Shown here piece after piece: positions 13,025 to 27,900 of a stretch of 64,000 bases of DNA. Source of the stretch: Lottia gigantea. Taxonomy: Eukaryota > Mollusca > Gastropoda > Lottiidae. The first letter of the stretch is position 1; every line of letters begins with the position of its first letter. Below the pieces are notes generated by a model that made no database searches, had not been told where the DNA came from, and saw only the letters and a list, made by a program, of their open reading frames with translations. Location of the stretch: contig NW_008708986.1 in NCBI RefSeq assembly GCF_000327385.1, forward strand, positions 544,647-608,646. The letters run 5' to 3'. The position numbers were made by a program, and so were the translations under genes.

Positions 13025-16000
13025 TCAAGCTGTTATACTGTCACCAATGTTTAATTCAAATAATCTTTATCCAATATGTCACTTCAACTTTCTAAAGAAT
13101 CTGTATTTAGACTGCATTTGCTAAAAATATCACCAGAACAAGATATATTTAGCCTTATGTTTGTCATCTTTGCCAAATTCCTAGAGATATTCTGAGGCCA
13201 ATTTTATGATAAGTAAATAAATATTCAGCATAAAAAATATGACAAATTCAGATGTTTTTCAGATCAGAAAATCTGAAAGTAATTTTATTATTTCCTGGGA
13301 TTAGTTTTATGTCTTATATATAATGTTAATTCTCAATGTTTCCTAGTCCATTGGCAATTTTGCTTTTGGTAAGGACTAAAGCAAATAAACAATGTGAACT
13401 TTAAAAGCGATAACAAAGCCTGTTGCAGAGTGGCATCATGTATTTTATCAGAAAGAACATGGTCTACCTTACTAGCAACAACTCATGCATACATATTTTA
13501 TTGATATTTTGTATAAAAAACTTCCTTTTCTTATTATAAAATAACCTGAACAAAAAACTGGAAGATTATGCTTTTCCATGCATTTCAGATCCATTTAGAA
13601 TTTATATTGTATCACTATTATTATAGAATTACAAGCACATACTTTGTCTTATCTAAAATATTGTTATGGAATATAGCATTATGCGTTAGCGTTATGTAAA
13701 TAACTTAAGGTGTGACTTCCCAATATGATCATGACCTTGGTAGTCTTGATATTAGACCTGTAGCCCATTGTTTTTCATCTTGCAATCTTTCTTGGATCAT
13801 TGCAGGAAGTGCCAGGTGGTACTATGTTTTTCTGACATTTTGTGATAAATGTTATTAACTATTACACCTTCAACCTAATATTTCATCAATGACTGAAAAT
13901 CATTACAACTGTGAAAAATAGATGTCTGGGAATCTTCCAATTGTAGTAGAGTATGTTCCTTAAAGGGATAGAGATTTATCTGTTCTAAAAAACAATGCAC
14001 AAAACACATTAAATTTTGATTTTTGATTTTCCTCCAAGACATACATTAAAAAAATGACCTTTGTTCCTAATGAACTACCAGTTTCAAGTTTGTGACAGTT
14101 TTTGAAAGTGATTTTTTAGAAAATTTAACCCTAGAGCCAAAGATATTACATTTTTGATATCTGGGGGGTCACAGTTTTCTTTCTACATTTGAAGACAATA
14201 CTATGAATGATATGTTTCAATTCAAGCTGTCCATTCAACCAATCAAATGACCTGCTCATTGAGGTATGATCTAATAAGTAAAGATAAGACTAATAGGTAG
14301 ATCTTGATTTAAACAAGAATGAGTTACCTTCAGAAAAAGCGAGTTGCTCTTGTATTAAGGTGTTACTGTTATAGACCCAGCCAAACAGGTGAAAGTGTCG
14401 ACTAAGCTCTGCAACATATCACAGTACTACTGTTATAATCCCCAAAAGACCCTAAAGCTATACTACTATCACTTGACACATCATTGTAAAATGCTTAAAG
14501 TAAAGAAGAGGGCCTCAGAATACACTGAAATCTTCCATTCACTACAGTGACAGATTCAGCTTTACAGAAACTGCCGAGAATTGCCGATTGAGACACAGCC
14601 TGAACATATTGGTGATGATATATTATAATTTGGTCAGTATTTGTCAATATTTTGGAAAGTAAATTTATCTGATCAAGAATGTTTCTCTTAGATTTATTTT
14701 GTAATAAAAAAAACAAACCCCCCAGAACTAGAAAAGTAATAATGGTACACCTGTATAGTAATACCTTGATATAAAAATAGACAAATAACATGGCTGAAAA
14801 TAGAAACAACCATTATACTGTGGTGAAAAAAATAAACAAAACCATTCTATTGGAAATAAATAGCAATAAACTTTCTGTTTAAATATATAATATGACAGAA
14901 TCACAAAAAAAAAGAAGAAAATGGCGTGAAGACAAACCATAAAAACAGTTAAACCTGCATGTACAACCAGATGGTTCTGATTAAGTTTGATTTATATTTC
15001 TGTTATTCTGATACATAGATTTTATTTAAGATTAATTATAATATCTGAACACCTGGTTATGTATCATGTTAAATCAGATTTTTATGTATTGGAGTTAGAC
15101 TATTGATTCATTGGTCACTTCATTTTCCAAGGTATGGATGTGACTGTACAATTGTCAACTTGACACCATTGTCACAAAGATAAAATACTGTTGAACCAGA
15201 CCAAGTTTTATTTTAATACAGGATACTGTTTCTGTTCAGGAATTTGTTCTAGATTTTTAATGTCAACCTCTTAAGCTTCATGGTGACAAATACTAACCAA
15301 GGCTGAAAGATCTAAATTGCTTCCCTGGCTGAAAGTATAATCACTGTCCATTACTGACAGAGCCCCGATCTGAAAATATGGCCAGTCCGCTACTTTTTTT
15401 TTGTGAAGAATGGACCAAATTGCTTATTGTTGCAGACTAATTATTTCAATATTTCTATCGTAATTAGGTTAATGTCATCCCTAATGAATTCTAGTATTTC
15501 ATAGATTATCTCCCTGAAGACTCTCTGTGGAAAAAATTTGAATATTCATGTCTCTAATTGATCGTTTTTGTCCAAGTTTTATAAAGTAAAAGATTTTTGT
15601 TATTCATGCTAAATTATTTAAGTCTCTTAGGAAATCAGATGTCTGTACATTTCAGCTGGCTATATCTGGAATAAAGTTGAAAATTTGAATTTGCTTTTGG
15701 GTTACTTCAACATCTCTCTGAAGTTAACAGAAATCATCATTTCCTGCAGGCTCTGATTTCCAAAATTGATCTACTTTGACTCTGTTAATATATAATATGT
15801 TCAAAATATAAGTATGCCCATTTAAATTTCAATTATTTGGTTAGCCATATATTTCAGCTAAATCTGCCCCACAAACCATTGGATTTTATATGTTTGATGA
15901 TGATTTAGGCACTTAGCTTGTCACCCTAACATTTCTGTTATTGGCAGGTCAACAAATGATTTTATTGAAGTGTCTATAATAAAACATTTCTCTTATTCTC

Positions 16001-18881
16001 AAGATACAGTGATGTATTTTACGATGAATTAAACCAACAGACATGAATAGAGGGAAACGGAAAGCCAATAAAAATAATCAATAATTCTTATAGCAGGAAT
16101 AATTCCAAGAGATCTGATATGACTTATATCTCAGACAGTCATTGAGAATAACTGAAGGTTATTCTGATCTTCTTAGACATCATTAGAGTTGATGGTGCCA
16201 AATAAATGTAAATTACTTTAATGCAATGTATGTTGTTAATATAGATGGGCAAAACCATTTATGCATTTCTTGATTTCTTGGAACATTCAAAACAAAACCA
16301 CAATTTACAGATAATTTTAAGTAAGCTCAATTTGTCCTGCTCTACTGATATTATGAACAATAATTACATCATAATCACAATGGTGTTACATAGGTTGTCC
16401 TCCATTAGCCCTGCATTGAATTGTGTGCTCTCACAGTGTTTGTTCACAAAGTGTTTCATGCGATTGGAGGTCATCTATTGTAAGACTTGTTCAGTACTAA
16501 TGACCATAAAATGCTGAACAAATTGAGAACTGAATGAGGGCAATACCTGATTGGATTTGTGACTTAATATTGGTCATTGCCGCTGCAAATAATCTGATGT
16601 ATACTATTCACTTTCAATTGATTTTCACTAATTCTTGCACACAAAGTGTTATATTTATAGTGTCACTTACTTTGTTACAAATTTATCAGTGGAAATAATA
16701 TGATCATAATGATGCTAACAAGATGCAGTGCATTGACCCACTTGTAAGTTGTAACATCTGTTTTTATTGGTTTAGTCACCAATACAGATATTGTCAGATT
16801 GTTTGTAATAATGGGAGATATGACAAACAAAAGAGTAACTATAGTATATCAGAATAGTTGTATTCAAGTGATTTGGATACAATGAATCAGTAGAATAAAT
16901 GTACAAGTCATCATGAATATTAAGATATGTTTAGGGTGAATAACTGGTTATGATGTTCACAACTTTCGTTGAAATTATGTCATCTTATGATTACAAAATA
17001 ATTGAATTGTGGTGGTAATTTTTAAATTGACTCTTGAACAATGAAGGTAAATATTTTTTAGATAAAGTTTCTGTGACCTGTTATCCCCTCATCTAGCAGG
17101 GAACGCCCAGGGGGTGGGGGGAACCTGAGAAGCGACCGTCAAATTTAAAAAAAAAAAATTTAAAGCATAAACAGATGGCGTTTAAGAAGGTTTATGGTCA
17201 CCAATATATGGATTCTTCAAAATTATCATTTTCATTAAGATGTCAATTTGAATTATCTATGGCAATTTAGACCAAGCCTTTATTAAATATGCCTAGTATC
17301 CATCTTATATGCATACTACTGTAGGCTATAGGTGAAGTAGAAGAAAATATTGATTATTAAGGAATGTAACCAGGTAGCACAATATACAATACAACATCAA
17401 AACTAGGTCATTTTCCTCAATAGTATTACAACAACTTCAATTGGAATCAGATTCAAATATTTTGTCAATTTTGGTTCTATTGTGTTATTTTTCAAATTTC
17501 CACAAATGGTAAGTTTACCATTTAGCCTCACCTTAACTTTTAGTGTATAATGAATTTGAAAGGAAGGTTTGTTGAACCATGATTTTTGGTCAATCAGATA
17601 AGCAAACTTTTGTTGTTAATTTTTTAGATACCTGGCTCATTGTTGCCATATAGACTCTGGCTTTGCTATAAATTGTAACTTTTAATAACAAGTCACTGCC
17701 TTTTAAATATAGAACTTAAAAATGTGTACCGGTATAAGGTTTTTAGAAGCGTAATGATTTCTTTGAGAATGCAGCTCATGATATTTGTAGTGTAACAAAG
17801 TCAGAAACTTGGTGAGACCAAGAGTAGTTGAAAAGATAAATTTACAATTTGATCTCATTTCAAATATTATCTCATAGCAAATATTATCAGGTAAGGACAG
17901 ATCATAGTTTGTATTTTAAAGGTAGGCCTATATTTGAACTTTACTACGTATTATATATTTAATCTTTTAATGCAATTTTATTGATCTGTTAACTAAAAAA
18001 ACAAAATTCAGTTTTTTTAATATATAGCTTAAAGTTACCTTTAATCTTATAAACAAAGTTTAATATCAGAGATTGAATAAAATGTGAACTTTACTACAAT
18101 ATTTGATCAATAAAAAATAAAAGGCTGTAGGTGATTATTTTATTTTATTAGTTTTGACTTTTAGTTTATTAACTATTATCAAATCAAGCTAGGTTTAAAG
18201 CTACTGTATGAAATACTTGTATCAGTTTACTGTTTTCACCAGGCTTAGATCAAGAGTTCCCCTTAAGCAAAGTAAGAATTGTGCCTTAGAGAAATTTTAT
18301 GTTTTAATTGAGACCTTTCATGATCATCATTTCATACCCTTAATCAAAAATTTTTATATATGAACATACCAATAGTTGTTAATAGTTTGCAAGTCAAGTC
18401 AGATTGACATTCTAAAATATCTGAATGTGACTTTTGTCTTTAGGATATTTGCTGTTGAAATTAGCCACTTTATGTGCATTTTTCATGTTTTCTCAACAAA
18501 ATTTTTAATAAAACTACATTAATACATTTTAATATTTAATGTTCTGATCAAAAGTTTCCAGGAACGGTGTTATTCTGAATCAAAAAAATGAGATGAATGA
18601 ATTTAATCTATCTATTCTTCATGATGATATCTCTTTAATCTAATCAGAAGGTCAAAGTTTGTTAATCTTGTGTTTTTATCAGTTAAAGAGAGTTTTTATT
18701 ATGAGATATATTATAAGTTAATGATAAGTTATCAATACTGTTGAGATCAGTTTAGAGTATATGTCAGTATTAAACAGGATTAAAAAGTACCTTATAGAAA
18801 TATATACTTCATATCATGATATATGTTTCTGTTTAAATTTTTATAAATTGGTGAATTTTGTGATTTATATATATATAAAAA

Positions 18882-18905
18882 ATGGATTATGAAGCTGTAA
18901 ATATG
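18882..18905 (+). CDS. MTUS1: Predicted first coding exon of the long isoform
   Basis: ATG at 18882 has A at -3 and G at +4, and encodes MDYEAVNM before a near-consensus donor (ATG|GTAAGTATT). It ends in phase 0 and joins the phase-0 acceptor at 20981 to give MDYEAVNM-ATQFTSKIPGPG. It was chosen because the CAP-Gly exon has no initiator of its own before the domain and this is the nearest start-plus-donor that fits. A more distant upstream start cannot be excluded. Confidence 0.55.
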
Positions 18906-21900
18906 GTAAGTATTGTTCAATATCAAAGTGAATTTGTGTAGGAATATTGTACAAGAACAAGAAACATACACAACCATATTTTCGAAAGATATTATTTTAG
19001 TTTTCCTGAATATCAGCTGGGTTTTAACAAAATATTATGTCATTGATTTAATAATTACCTTTTTGACTGAAATGATGACTTTTTTCAGATTAGCTTCTGG
19101 CAGGCCTTAGACATTGATGTCATACAATGTTAATGCTTTAATTAACTGAGCTACCATCTTTTGATATTATAGTACACATGGAGACAATCAAACTGTTTCT
19201 TAGATATTGGTATTAAATATGAAATACTCAAATGATGCACCTTGATATTTCTGGAGTTAATGAGTTAGATACAGGCTTAATAAGCCTAGTAATGTACTAC
19301 ATTACACTATGTTATATAGTGCAGTCAATTTCATATCTAAGCTAGTTGTACTTTAGATATAACTGTTTAAATTTTGACATGACATGACATGCTTCGTTTT
19401 TATATTCATCTACAAGGGCATCACTAAATTGGAAAAGACTTTATTCAATGACTTTTGTTTATTATTCAGGAGGTCCTTTTGGAAAATATTCTTATCACTC
19501 ACCCCTTGATGGAATAAAGGGAGACTCTTATAAATACCTGGCGTTACAACAGACATTTTTGTTGATCTGTGAATCCTAGAGAGTCTTGAAGAATGAGTGA
19601 AATCTTTCAGTATTTTCAATCTTCTGTTAATTGCAGGATACTTGTACATTTACACCAAAGTTCTTTGAAGAATTCACATTCAAGAAAATAACACATGACC
19701 AGTTCTAAGGAACTTATGAAAAACCATTTGGCATTGACCAAAGCAAGACAACTTGAATATAAAGATCAAATTAAACAAGACTTATTCATTTATTGATCCA
19801 TTCATACAGAGAATCTGAGACTGATATAATTATGTTCTAGACAGAACAACATAGCCAATCTTATTAAATTACTTCCATTTTGTGTAGGTGTATAACAAAT
19901 TGTCATGTAGTAATCTCTCCAATTGATTTATCAAAAGATTTGTCATGGTGATGATGTAATCGTCCAGATAGATATGTCAGTTACATCTGTCAGCTTCTGT
20001 GTTATATCTTACTGTTACACATATCAAACTGTAATACCTTGACAGCTCATCTAACTACTGGTTTGATTTGGTCATCAGAATACTAAGGATTAGTCACTCA
20101 TTTAAAGTATTCTGATTGAGTAACAGTGTATATATTGTATCAGTCAGTAGGATATTAAGAATTACTTGTTATTGAGAATAATGCGAGAATTGGATATAAG
20201 AATTTGGCTCAAAAATGTAAGGAAACTAAAATTTTATTGAGATTTTTTGGTAAAATGATGTTAAATATATTTGAGATGTTTTTAAGTAAAGGAATATATT
20301 ATTGAAATCATGTGGTATATTTAATACCATCTATTGAGTCATCTTCAAGAAATGAATTTAGAATTTGGTAAAAGTATGTTTGAAAAACTAAACTAAATTC
20401 ATTTTTGGTTCAAATGATATGATATTAAGTGCTTTATTGATGTCAAATGAAATGAAATTGAGTTTTTCATCTTACTCTTTTTTATTGAATTAATGAAGAA
20501 AGGTTTTTCTGATTTAGTTACTGTATATGCTATTTTTCGAGACAGTCAACTGAAACGCTTTAATGATATTTCAGTTTATACATGTATAGAAAATAACTAA
20601 ATAATCATTATTTGGGAAACTGAAACTAAACTCAATGCTTTCACAATATTGAATGTCTGTAGTTTACAGCAATGGTACTGATATTAGTTGAACATTCTAA
20701 TAATACTGAACTTAATAGAGTTTTCTAAAAGATTTAATTTCCATTTCCATTTCATTACATTTAATTTTTTGTAAATTTCAGATTATTATAAGAGGAAATT
20801 AGAATATTATAAATTAGATTAAATCGATTATTTTAACAAGAATGTCATAAGACATTTGATTTAACATCATTAAAATGTCAAGCTATTACAAACTACATCT
20901 AATGCCTTGACATCATTAGGCACTTTTCTTGTATTATGTTCTTTACTTATTCTTAACTTGAATTTTCTTGATCATTTCAGGCCACACAATTCACAAGTAA
21001 AATCCCCGGTCCAGGGAAGAAGAAATCCTTTCTACCAGCACCAGTTAAAACCAGTTCAGCTCCTTTACCAACTAAATCTCCTTCTCCCGAACCAAAAGAT
21101 CCATTTGCTATTGGAGACAGGGTTTGTATCGCTGGTATTAAATTTGGAACTCTTCAGTATTTCGGTGAAACTCATATTGCCCCAGGATTATGGTGTGGTG
21201 TGGAACTTGACGAACCAGAAGGCAACCATGATGGGATGGTTCAAGGTCGTCGATATTTTACTTGTGAATATAAACACGGTATATTTGCTCCTCTTGACAA
21301 AGTCGCTCTCTTAGAAGAGGATATTTATTTCGAAGATGATTATATGGACACAGGAAGTGAGTTAGAAGAGCCAGTCATAGCGCGACCCAAAAAGAGTAAA
21401 CATCATAGCAGTGAATCTAAAATAGCCAGAAGTCGTTCGTCACATGATGCTGATTATTCGAAATCTAAGATAGGACGCGGCTCTGGTATACCGAAACCTG
21501 GATCGAAACAAAGACCACTTTCTTATCATTCCTCTAGTGAATCCTTAACTCAAACTTCTCCTATAAAGACAAGGTCACTGAAAAGTGTCATAAAATCTCA
21601 AAATAGTTTGGAAGAGGATGAAACTAATGTGCCACACCCTTCGAAGCCTTCTCAAATTCCCGGCATTTCGCGGTTACCCAAATACTCACAAAGCAGTGGA
21701 AGTCTAGTCAGGTCTCCTTCTAGCTCTGAACATATTGTAGCTGATATAACTAGTCCCCAGTCTGGAGAAAGTATAATTTCTGCTGAGTTTATAGATGATG
21801 AGTCATATGAAATAGAAAGTGAAAATAATTCTCCTCGACATCAGTCTCCCAAACGTCAAGCTTCATTGGGACAGTCTCCGGAAGAGACCTACAGCAACCA

Positions 21901-24900
21901 TGTTTCTGTGCAATTGAAATCTGATAGTCGGCACTATTTGAACCTGACTTTTGACCCTAATGAGGGTGGATATGTTAAGTCAAATTTACCTGATGTAGTG
22001 GCATCTACTTCACCCTCTCCTGACAACAAGGAATTTGGTCGAGATACCTATCGTGACAATGTAGATGGCCATGGAAATGTAACTTTGGAAAGTTGTGGTT
22101 CTGAAACATTGGATTCTTCACGATTAGATGATATTAATTTGTTGGACAGTATTTGTGATTCTAAATCAGATAAAAAGAAACGTGAATCACTTTCAGTGTT
22201 GTCTGAACAGTTTGATAAGTTGAAACTTAACAATTCTCCCTTAACTTCAAAGGGCAATAACTCTAGTGCTACTCAGGATGTAAGTTCTAGTCTGAAACTT
22301 TCACGGGACCAATTTGTAAATATGGAAGGAGATTTAGTTTCCGATCAAATGACCTGTTCTAACTCACAAACATTGCAACAAGAAGTTGCACCAACCATGA
22401 TGAAAAGTCTTGATGACTCTAGTCGCAAGATAATGATGGATTCGGGGATATCAGAAATGTCTGCTAGTCAATTGACAGACTCCATGACACGTTCACATCA
22501 AATGGACAATATTCATGGAGTTCTGACGAAAAGTACAGACATGGGAAAGAGTGTGCCCATCTCGGATCAGATTGTGATGACAGATTCAGGAATAGCCGGG
22601 AGTTACCATCGTGATGCTAATGTGGGATTTGTATCTAATGATGTGAAACTGTCTGAGGATCTGCTGGCTGGACATAATAAACATGAACGTCCAGTGTCTT
22701 TAATATCTACAACTAGTGCTGATACAGGTTAGTACACTTTAAGACCTTTATTTGGTTATTTGTTGTCAATATGTATGTTTTTTTTTTTAATTTTCTCTAG
22801 CTATTCCGCAAACACATACTGTTCAAACTAAGACAAATATTATAATTTTATGGGCAGTTATGGACAATGACATCATGATATTGGTAATATCTGCACTTGA
22901 GAAAATCTGAAAATTGATAATGATAGCTAAAATTAGACTCTTTTTAAAAAAGATATAAATGTGATGCTTATCATGTAGATTTATCACAATTTCTAGTTTG
23001 ATTTGACAGTAGAAACATAATGTGTAAATTGAGGGGATTGAAATTACATTTTGCAACTCACTGACCAAGATTACAAAACCTACTGTCCAAATTATTACTT
23101 ATTTCATTGGTCATCCAAATAATGTCTGATTGCACGTGTCCTCTTTGATCTTCATGTGGAGATATATACAGGAGGATGTATGTTATTTAGGTGGCAAATG
23201 TTCCTGTGTGTTGGATTACAGGATATAGTCAAGATATTACTCTTGTTCTAGCAAATTATGTTATCACATTGCATTTCTAGTGCTTAGTGGACGTATACTC
23301 AGTTTGTCATCTGACAAATGATTAACGGCGATAGGTTAGAACTTTAAGAAAGAGAGAAAAGTTATTATCCATAGCTCAGAATTGGTTTAGTTAGACAATG
23401 ATTTGGTAGAAAAATATTCAGATATAATATTGAATTGAAATTACCAGTAGATTGTTTTATAGTGCTGTTTGTTTCACCTTCCTATAGCCCAAATGTTTAT
23501 AGATATAAAAAAAATTTTGTCAGTTATTTTCTTTAGAATGATATAAAATGATAATTCTATAAATCCTTTTCTAAATTACTTTTGACAAACCAAATACTTA
23601 AAAGAATATGTTGGAATAAAAATTCTACCATATCACCCTGAATTTATGTGCAGCCCCTGGGGATAGATAACTGGACATTAGAAATAGAGATAATAGTGAT
23701 GTTCAACATGGACTAATTGTTTTAATGACCTTCACTCAGCCGTAACACTGGGGTCAAATGTCACAGAGACCTACTGACAGCAGAATAAACAGATGTATTC
23801 ATGATTATTAAACCAAGATACTCTGGCAGTTCTTTGTGTGCTACTGTTTGCAACTGCTGGAATTGATACTGTAAAAGACCATAAGAAGTTTCTCTAGGAT
23901 ATGCACAAATATGTATTTGAAGTGAAATAGGAATTCCATATTTTGCATGATTTGTAAGTAAGTAATTTGCTTCTGTTGAGTTGAAAATAGATTCTACAGC
24001 GATGTAAGATGATGAACTGAATGATGTTCTATGTCCTGCTGCTATACTGAAGATTGCTATCTATCTAGCTTTACAAGCTGCACATCCTATATTCAGGTAT
24101 TAACTTAATGAAAATCCTGGATGTGGTAAAACTCAAGAAAATTCAATTGTTCCACTGTCATTGGAACAAGACCATGGAATCGACTTGAGTTGACAATTTT
24201 CATTGTCTGATAAATAGCAATGACTTCTCCATGGCAATGAAATGACTTAAGGTCAACAGAACTGAAATATTCTATAATCTATTATTAGAAGCAATGAAAA
24301 CTAAACCATTATCTCTCAGACTAGTATAAGATTAAGATTAATGTTCTTCTAATCTATTGTTATAGATTACGTCTAATTTCATAATTCTATAATCCAATGT
24401 TTTAATTTGTTGTATGTGATATCATAATAATGTTTATATCAGTTAGATAAAGTGGTGTATAGGTAAATATTAAATAAGGACTTTGACTATCAGATATTGT
24501 TGTAGGATTAATTATAAAAGGTACAATGCATCTTTACTATCAAATTTGTAAGTTCAAAGCATCTTTTTTCCATTCTTTGAGAGTTTTTGGTTCATTTTTT
24601 TAGAAGAAATTCTAGTTGTAATACAGTTTCATATTCTAAGAACTGATGATTTGAAGTTCTGTAAGTTGAAGGCTGAAGTTTTTGAAATCAAGTTTTTTAA
24701 TCACTCTTTTATCTGATATTTATTGGAATGAAGGACCTGTCATAACTACTGTTCATAAAACTAAGGCGAGCAATAATATAACAGCTCAGCAGTGTGTTTG
24801 AGAATGAATAAGTACAACATGATCGCATTTCCACTGAATTTGTAAAGTAAAGCTACCTCTAAGCTTTATTACCAAATGTGTAGTGTTTACACTGAGTTTA

Positions 24901-27900
24901 ACTGGTTCCCGAACGACTTTAACCTTGATCACAATGTCACACATTATTGACAACTCTTGATGTGCAAGACTACTGTTTAGACTAGTAAGAAATGCAATAG
25001 GCCAGAAAGACCAGTATGGCCCCTATGGGTGAAAGGATGTAAAGCTGGCTTTTTGTGTTTCCACTGGTTAAGTGAAAGCTGGCTTTAAGCTAGCTTTCAG
25101 TTGGCCCCCGATAACTTGAATGCAAAAGGAAGGGTTTTTTATTCACGATCCATAACGGTTTGGCAATTTGCCCAGCAGAAAGACACACAAGCTAGTTTAA
25201 AGCCAGCTTTTTCCCTCAGTGGTAACACAGTTCATGTTTCTTATGCATTACTCTCTTAAAGGGGTTGGAAGAAGTTTTATAGCTTTATTGATGCGTATCA
25301 GGTACATTTATGGCTTCAATTGGCATCATTCAGAATATATGTAGTTCCTGTAGTAATGTCACAATTGCAAAAATCAAAAACAGAATTGCAAGACCAACAG
25401 ACATCTGACTGAAAGCTTTTTACAATCCCTTTAAGAAATGGTCAAGTATAAGTATTAAGGAAAAGATTGCAAAATTTTATATTTTGGAAGTCAGCCATTT
25501 GTGGGTATATTCAATCTGTCATTTATTTTCAAATTTGAGTTAACAAGTGTAGAAGTTGTATTTGGAGAAGTATCTGATCACTTCTTTGTAAATTTGACAT
25601 TACTGTTAATGCTGTAATTTTAAAAATTTGAACATGATTTAATTTGTTAATCAACTATTAATTGGAAATTGTATTAAGTGTGTTTGAACCAGTAGAGATA
25701 ATGTTATTTTCTAATTATTTCCATCAGTTAATTAAGCTGACAAAAACATTTGTTGTGGAATATTTAATTGTTCGTGTTTTGCCAGTTGATGAACCTAGTA
25801 ACAAAGTAGTATCATTTGGCATGGTCAATAAATAACACAGAGTTGTAAGTTGTGTGACTGAATTACAAAGCAATGCCATGATATATTCAAATTGCAATTT
25901 AGAACTTTTTCAATCTGTTTTCAGGTTATGTTCCTGACACTGATTCAGAATGTGGAACTAAAACAACCAACTCTCCAGGAGAATGGCCTGCTGAGAGACT
26001 GGGTGACCAAACATCTATGACAGAAAGTCAGATTATCCAGTATCAGGATAGTTTTCAAGGTAGATTACTGATCTGTTTTCTCTGAAGATTTTGATACAAA
26101 ATAGACCCTTTTCTTCATTTCATATTATGGACAATTTCATATAGAATTATGGAACAACAGTGAGACATTGATTCAAAATGAAAACACTGATTAGTGTATT
26201 GTGTCAAGAGATAATCTCATTCTAAATTTACTTGATTGTCACTGATCACTTTTCATGTTTCTAACAAACTTTTAATAACACTGATAATTATGTTGTAAAA
26301 TCTTATCAGATTAACTACCTTTCAACATAAGTTACGTTGTTACAACCTTAGTAAGCAAAAGTGACCAAAATCATGTATGGATTTGAACTATATCAGATAT
26401 GAAGGAGTCTCAATGAAGTATCTGTATATACATATGAAAGTCTTTAAACAATCATTATTTGAAAAAAAATAATAATGAATAATGTATATTACAATTGTAG
26501 CATTTCCCATTTTATAAGGTTATTTTACAAATATGACCATTTACTTCTATTCAATTTTTTCTGAGACCAATAAGTTATTTATTCTAAATATTCCAATCAT
26601 AAATGATGGTTATTTGAAATATAAACACTGGAAGTTATATAAAACCTTAAACAATATGGTATATCCACCCTCTATTTATCAGTTTACAACTGGTAACAAT
26701 ATATCAGTGTTAATTAATTAGTAAGGCATACTTACCTGCAATTAACCCTCACTTGAGTGAGTGACCTATTTTACTTACTGATTAATTGAATCAATTCTTA
26801 ATGAACTGTTGTTGACACAGTGAATTGTTTCATTATTTGGTATTGTGACAAGGATTATGAGGTAGGATAAATTCTCCAATCCCTTGTTGAATCTTCATTT
26901 GAGCTTCGTCAGCACATAAGGTATGAGATCTGGGGGAAACATACAATGTTCTTCATTTTGTTTTATTTATTATGTATAATTGTATTTATTCAAAATTTAT
27001 TTACGTGTCATTGACATTTTTAATGTTTATGTGGTGGTAGAGAATACATTTGGCTTAATTTTCTTTTATGTTTCATTTTACTTCTTTCCTTTAAAGTAGA
27101 TGCACTACACTTGATTTAGTAGTTATATTTTTTTATTTTCATGTGATGGATTCAGTTGAAAGATTCAAATTTTCTTGTTAATTTTTTATATTTTATTTTC
27201 ATTTGGAAGAGGGATGTCTGAAATTTATTATATTCCAATTTTTACCTCGTTTTGCACATCTTGTAACGTTCAATTATTTTTATGTTTTGGAAAAGGTTTT
27301 AATTTTCTGTTGGATGAGGGCATTAATCTAATTTGGAAATAGGCACTAGTTCTCTAGACCAAGTTTGTAGTAGTAATTTATGATGGGGTTGGATTATCTG
27401 GAAGTAAGTTGTAAAATGGTAGTTATGTCCCCTCTCCACATAGTCTTTGCTTCCCTTCTTTATTTTGCACCTAGCACCTTCATTAATTCTTTTCACCCCT
27501 CTTTTCATTTTCAGCATCTTGTATTTCAGAAGAAGTGAAACATATTATTAATGCTCAGATCTCGGTAGATTCAGACGTAAGTGGTACAACTCATGACACT
27601 GAAACTGATCGGTAAGTCGGGATGATGTCAAAAAAACTTTTCAGAATTACTCGAATTTTTACAGAACTCTTTTTGAAACTTGAAATTGAGATTTTTAACT
27701 GTGTGAAACAATTTTTTCTGCATCTTAGTGAGAGTTTGAAGATGCCCTGTCCTGGAAAAGTTTTGGGTTCTCATCTGATATTTGTAACATTTTGGGTACA
27801 AGTTGAGCATAAACTAGCAGCAAATTAAGTGAACTCATGTAAATAACATAGCAATGTTGATTATAATCAAAAGCTAAGTGTAATGAATTATGTGATAAGG

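Larger units (their letters stand above)
1..18881. other. Upstream non-coding territory; no gene recognised
   Basis: AT-rich sequence with only short open frames (the longest about 114 codons), none with a recognisable domain or a convincing chain of splice sites. It holds degenerate repeats near 300-640, an inverted-repeat element at 2313-2947, and one unexplained minus-strand frame near 12.75-13.02 kb. It may contain the promoter and non-coding 5' exons of the CAP-Gly/MTUS-like gene that starts coding at about 18.88 kb, but I cannot point to a transcription start. Confidence 0.6.
22728..25924 (+). other. Intron with two short inverted-repeat elements
   Basis: This 3.2-kb intron of the CAP-Gly/MTUS-like gene has no coding exon that I can support. 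Its notable contents are the two adjacent elements at 25054-25229 and 25255-25435. Confidence 0.7.

Noticed and set aside
14495-14940. Minus-strand frames rich in Phe, Leu, Ile and Tyr
   Set aside because: The hydrophobic composition follows from A-rich plus-strand sequence; no domain or splice context.
17101-17155. G-rich run followed by a long A run, considered as a G-quadruplex or retroposed tail
   Set aside because: Only two G-tracts are present, and no coding or retroposon sequence precedes the A run.
20907-21314. 135-codon plus-strand open frame overlapping the CAP-Gly exon
   Set aside because: It crosses the acceptor at 20980 and runs out of frame with the CAP-Gly domain; it is a shadow.
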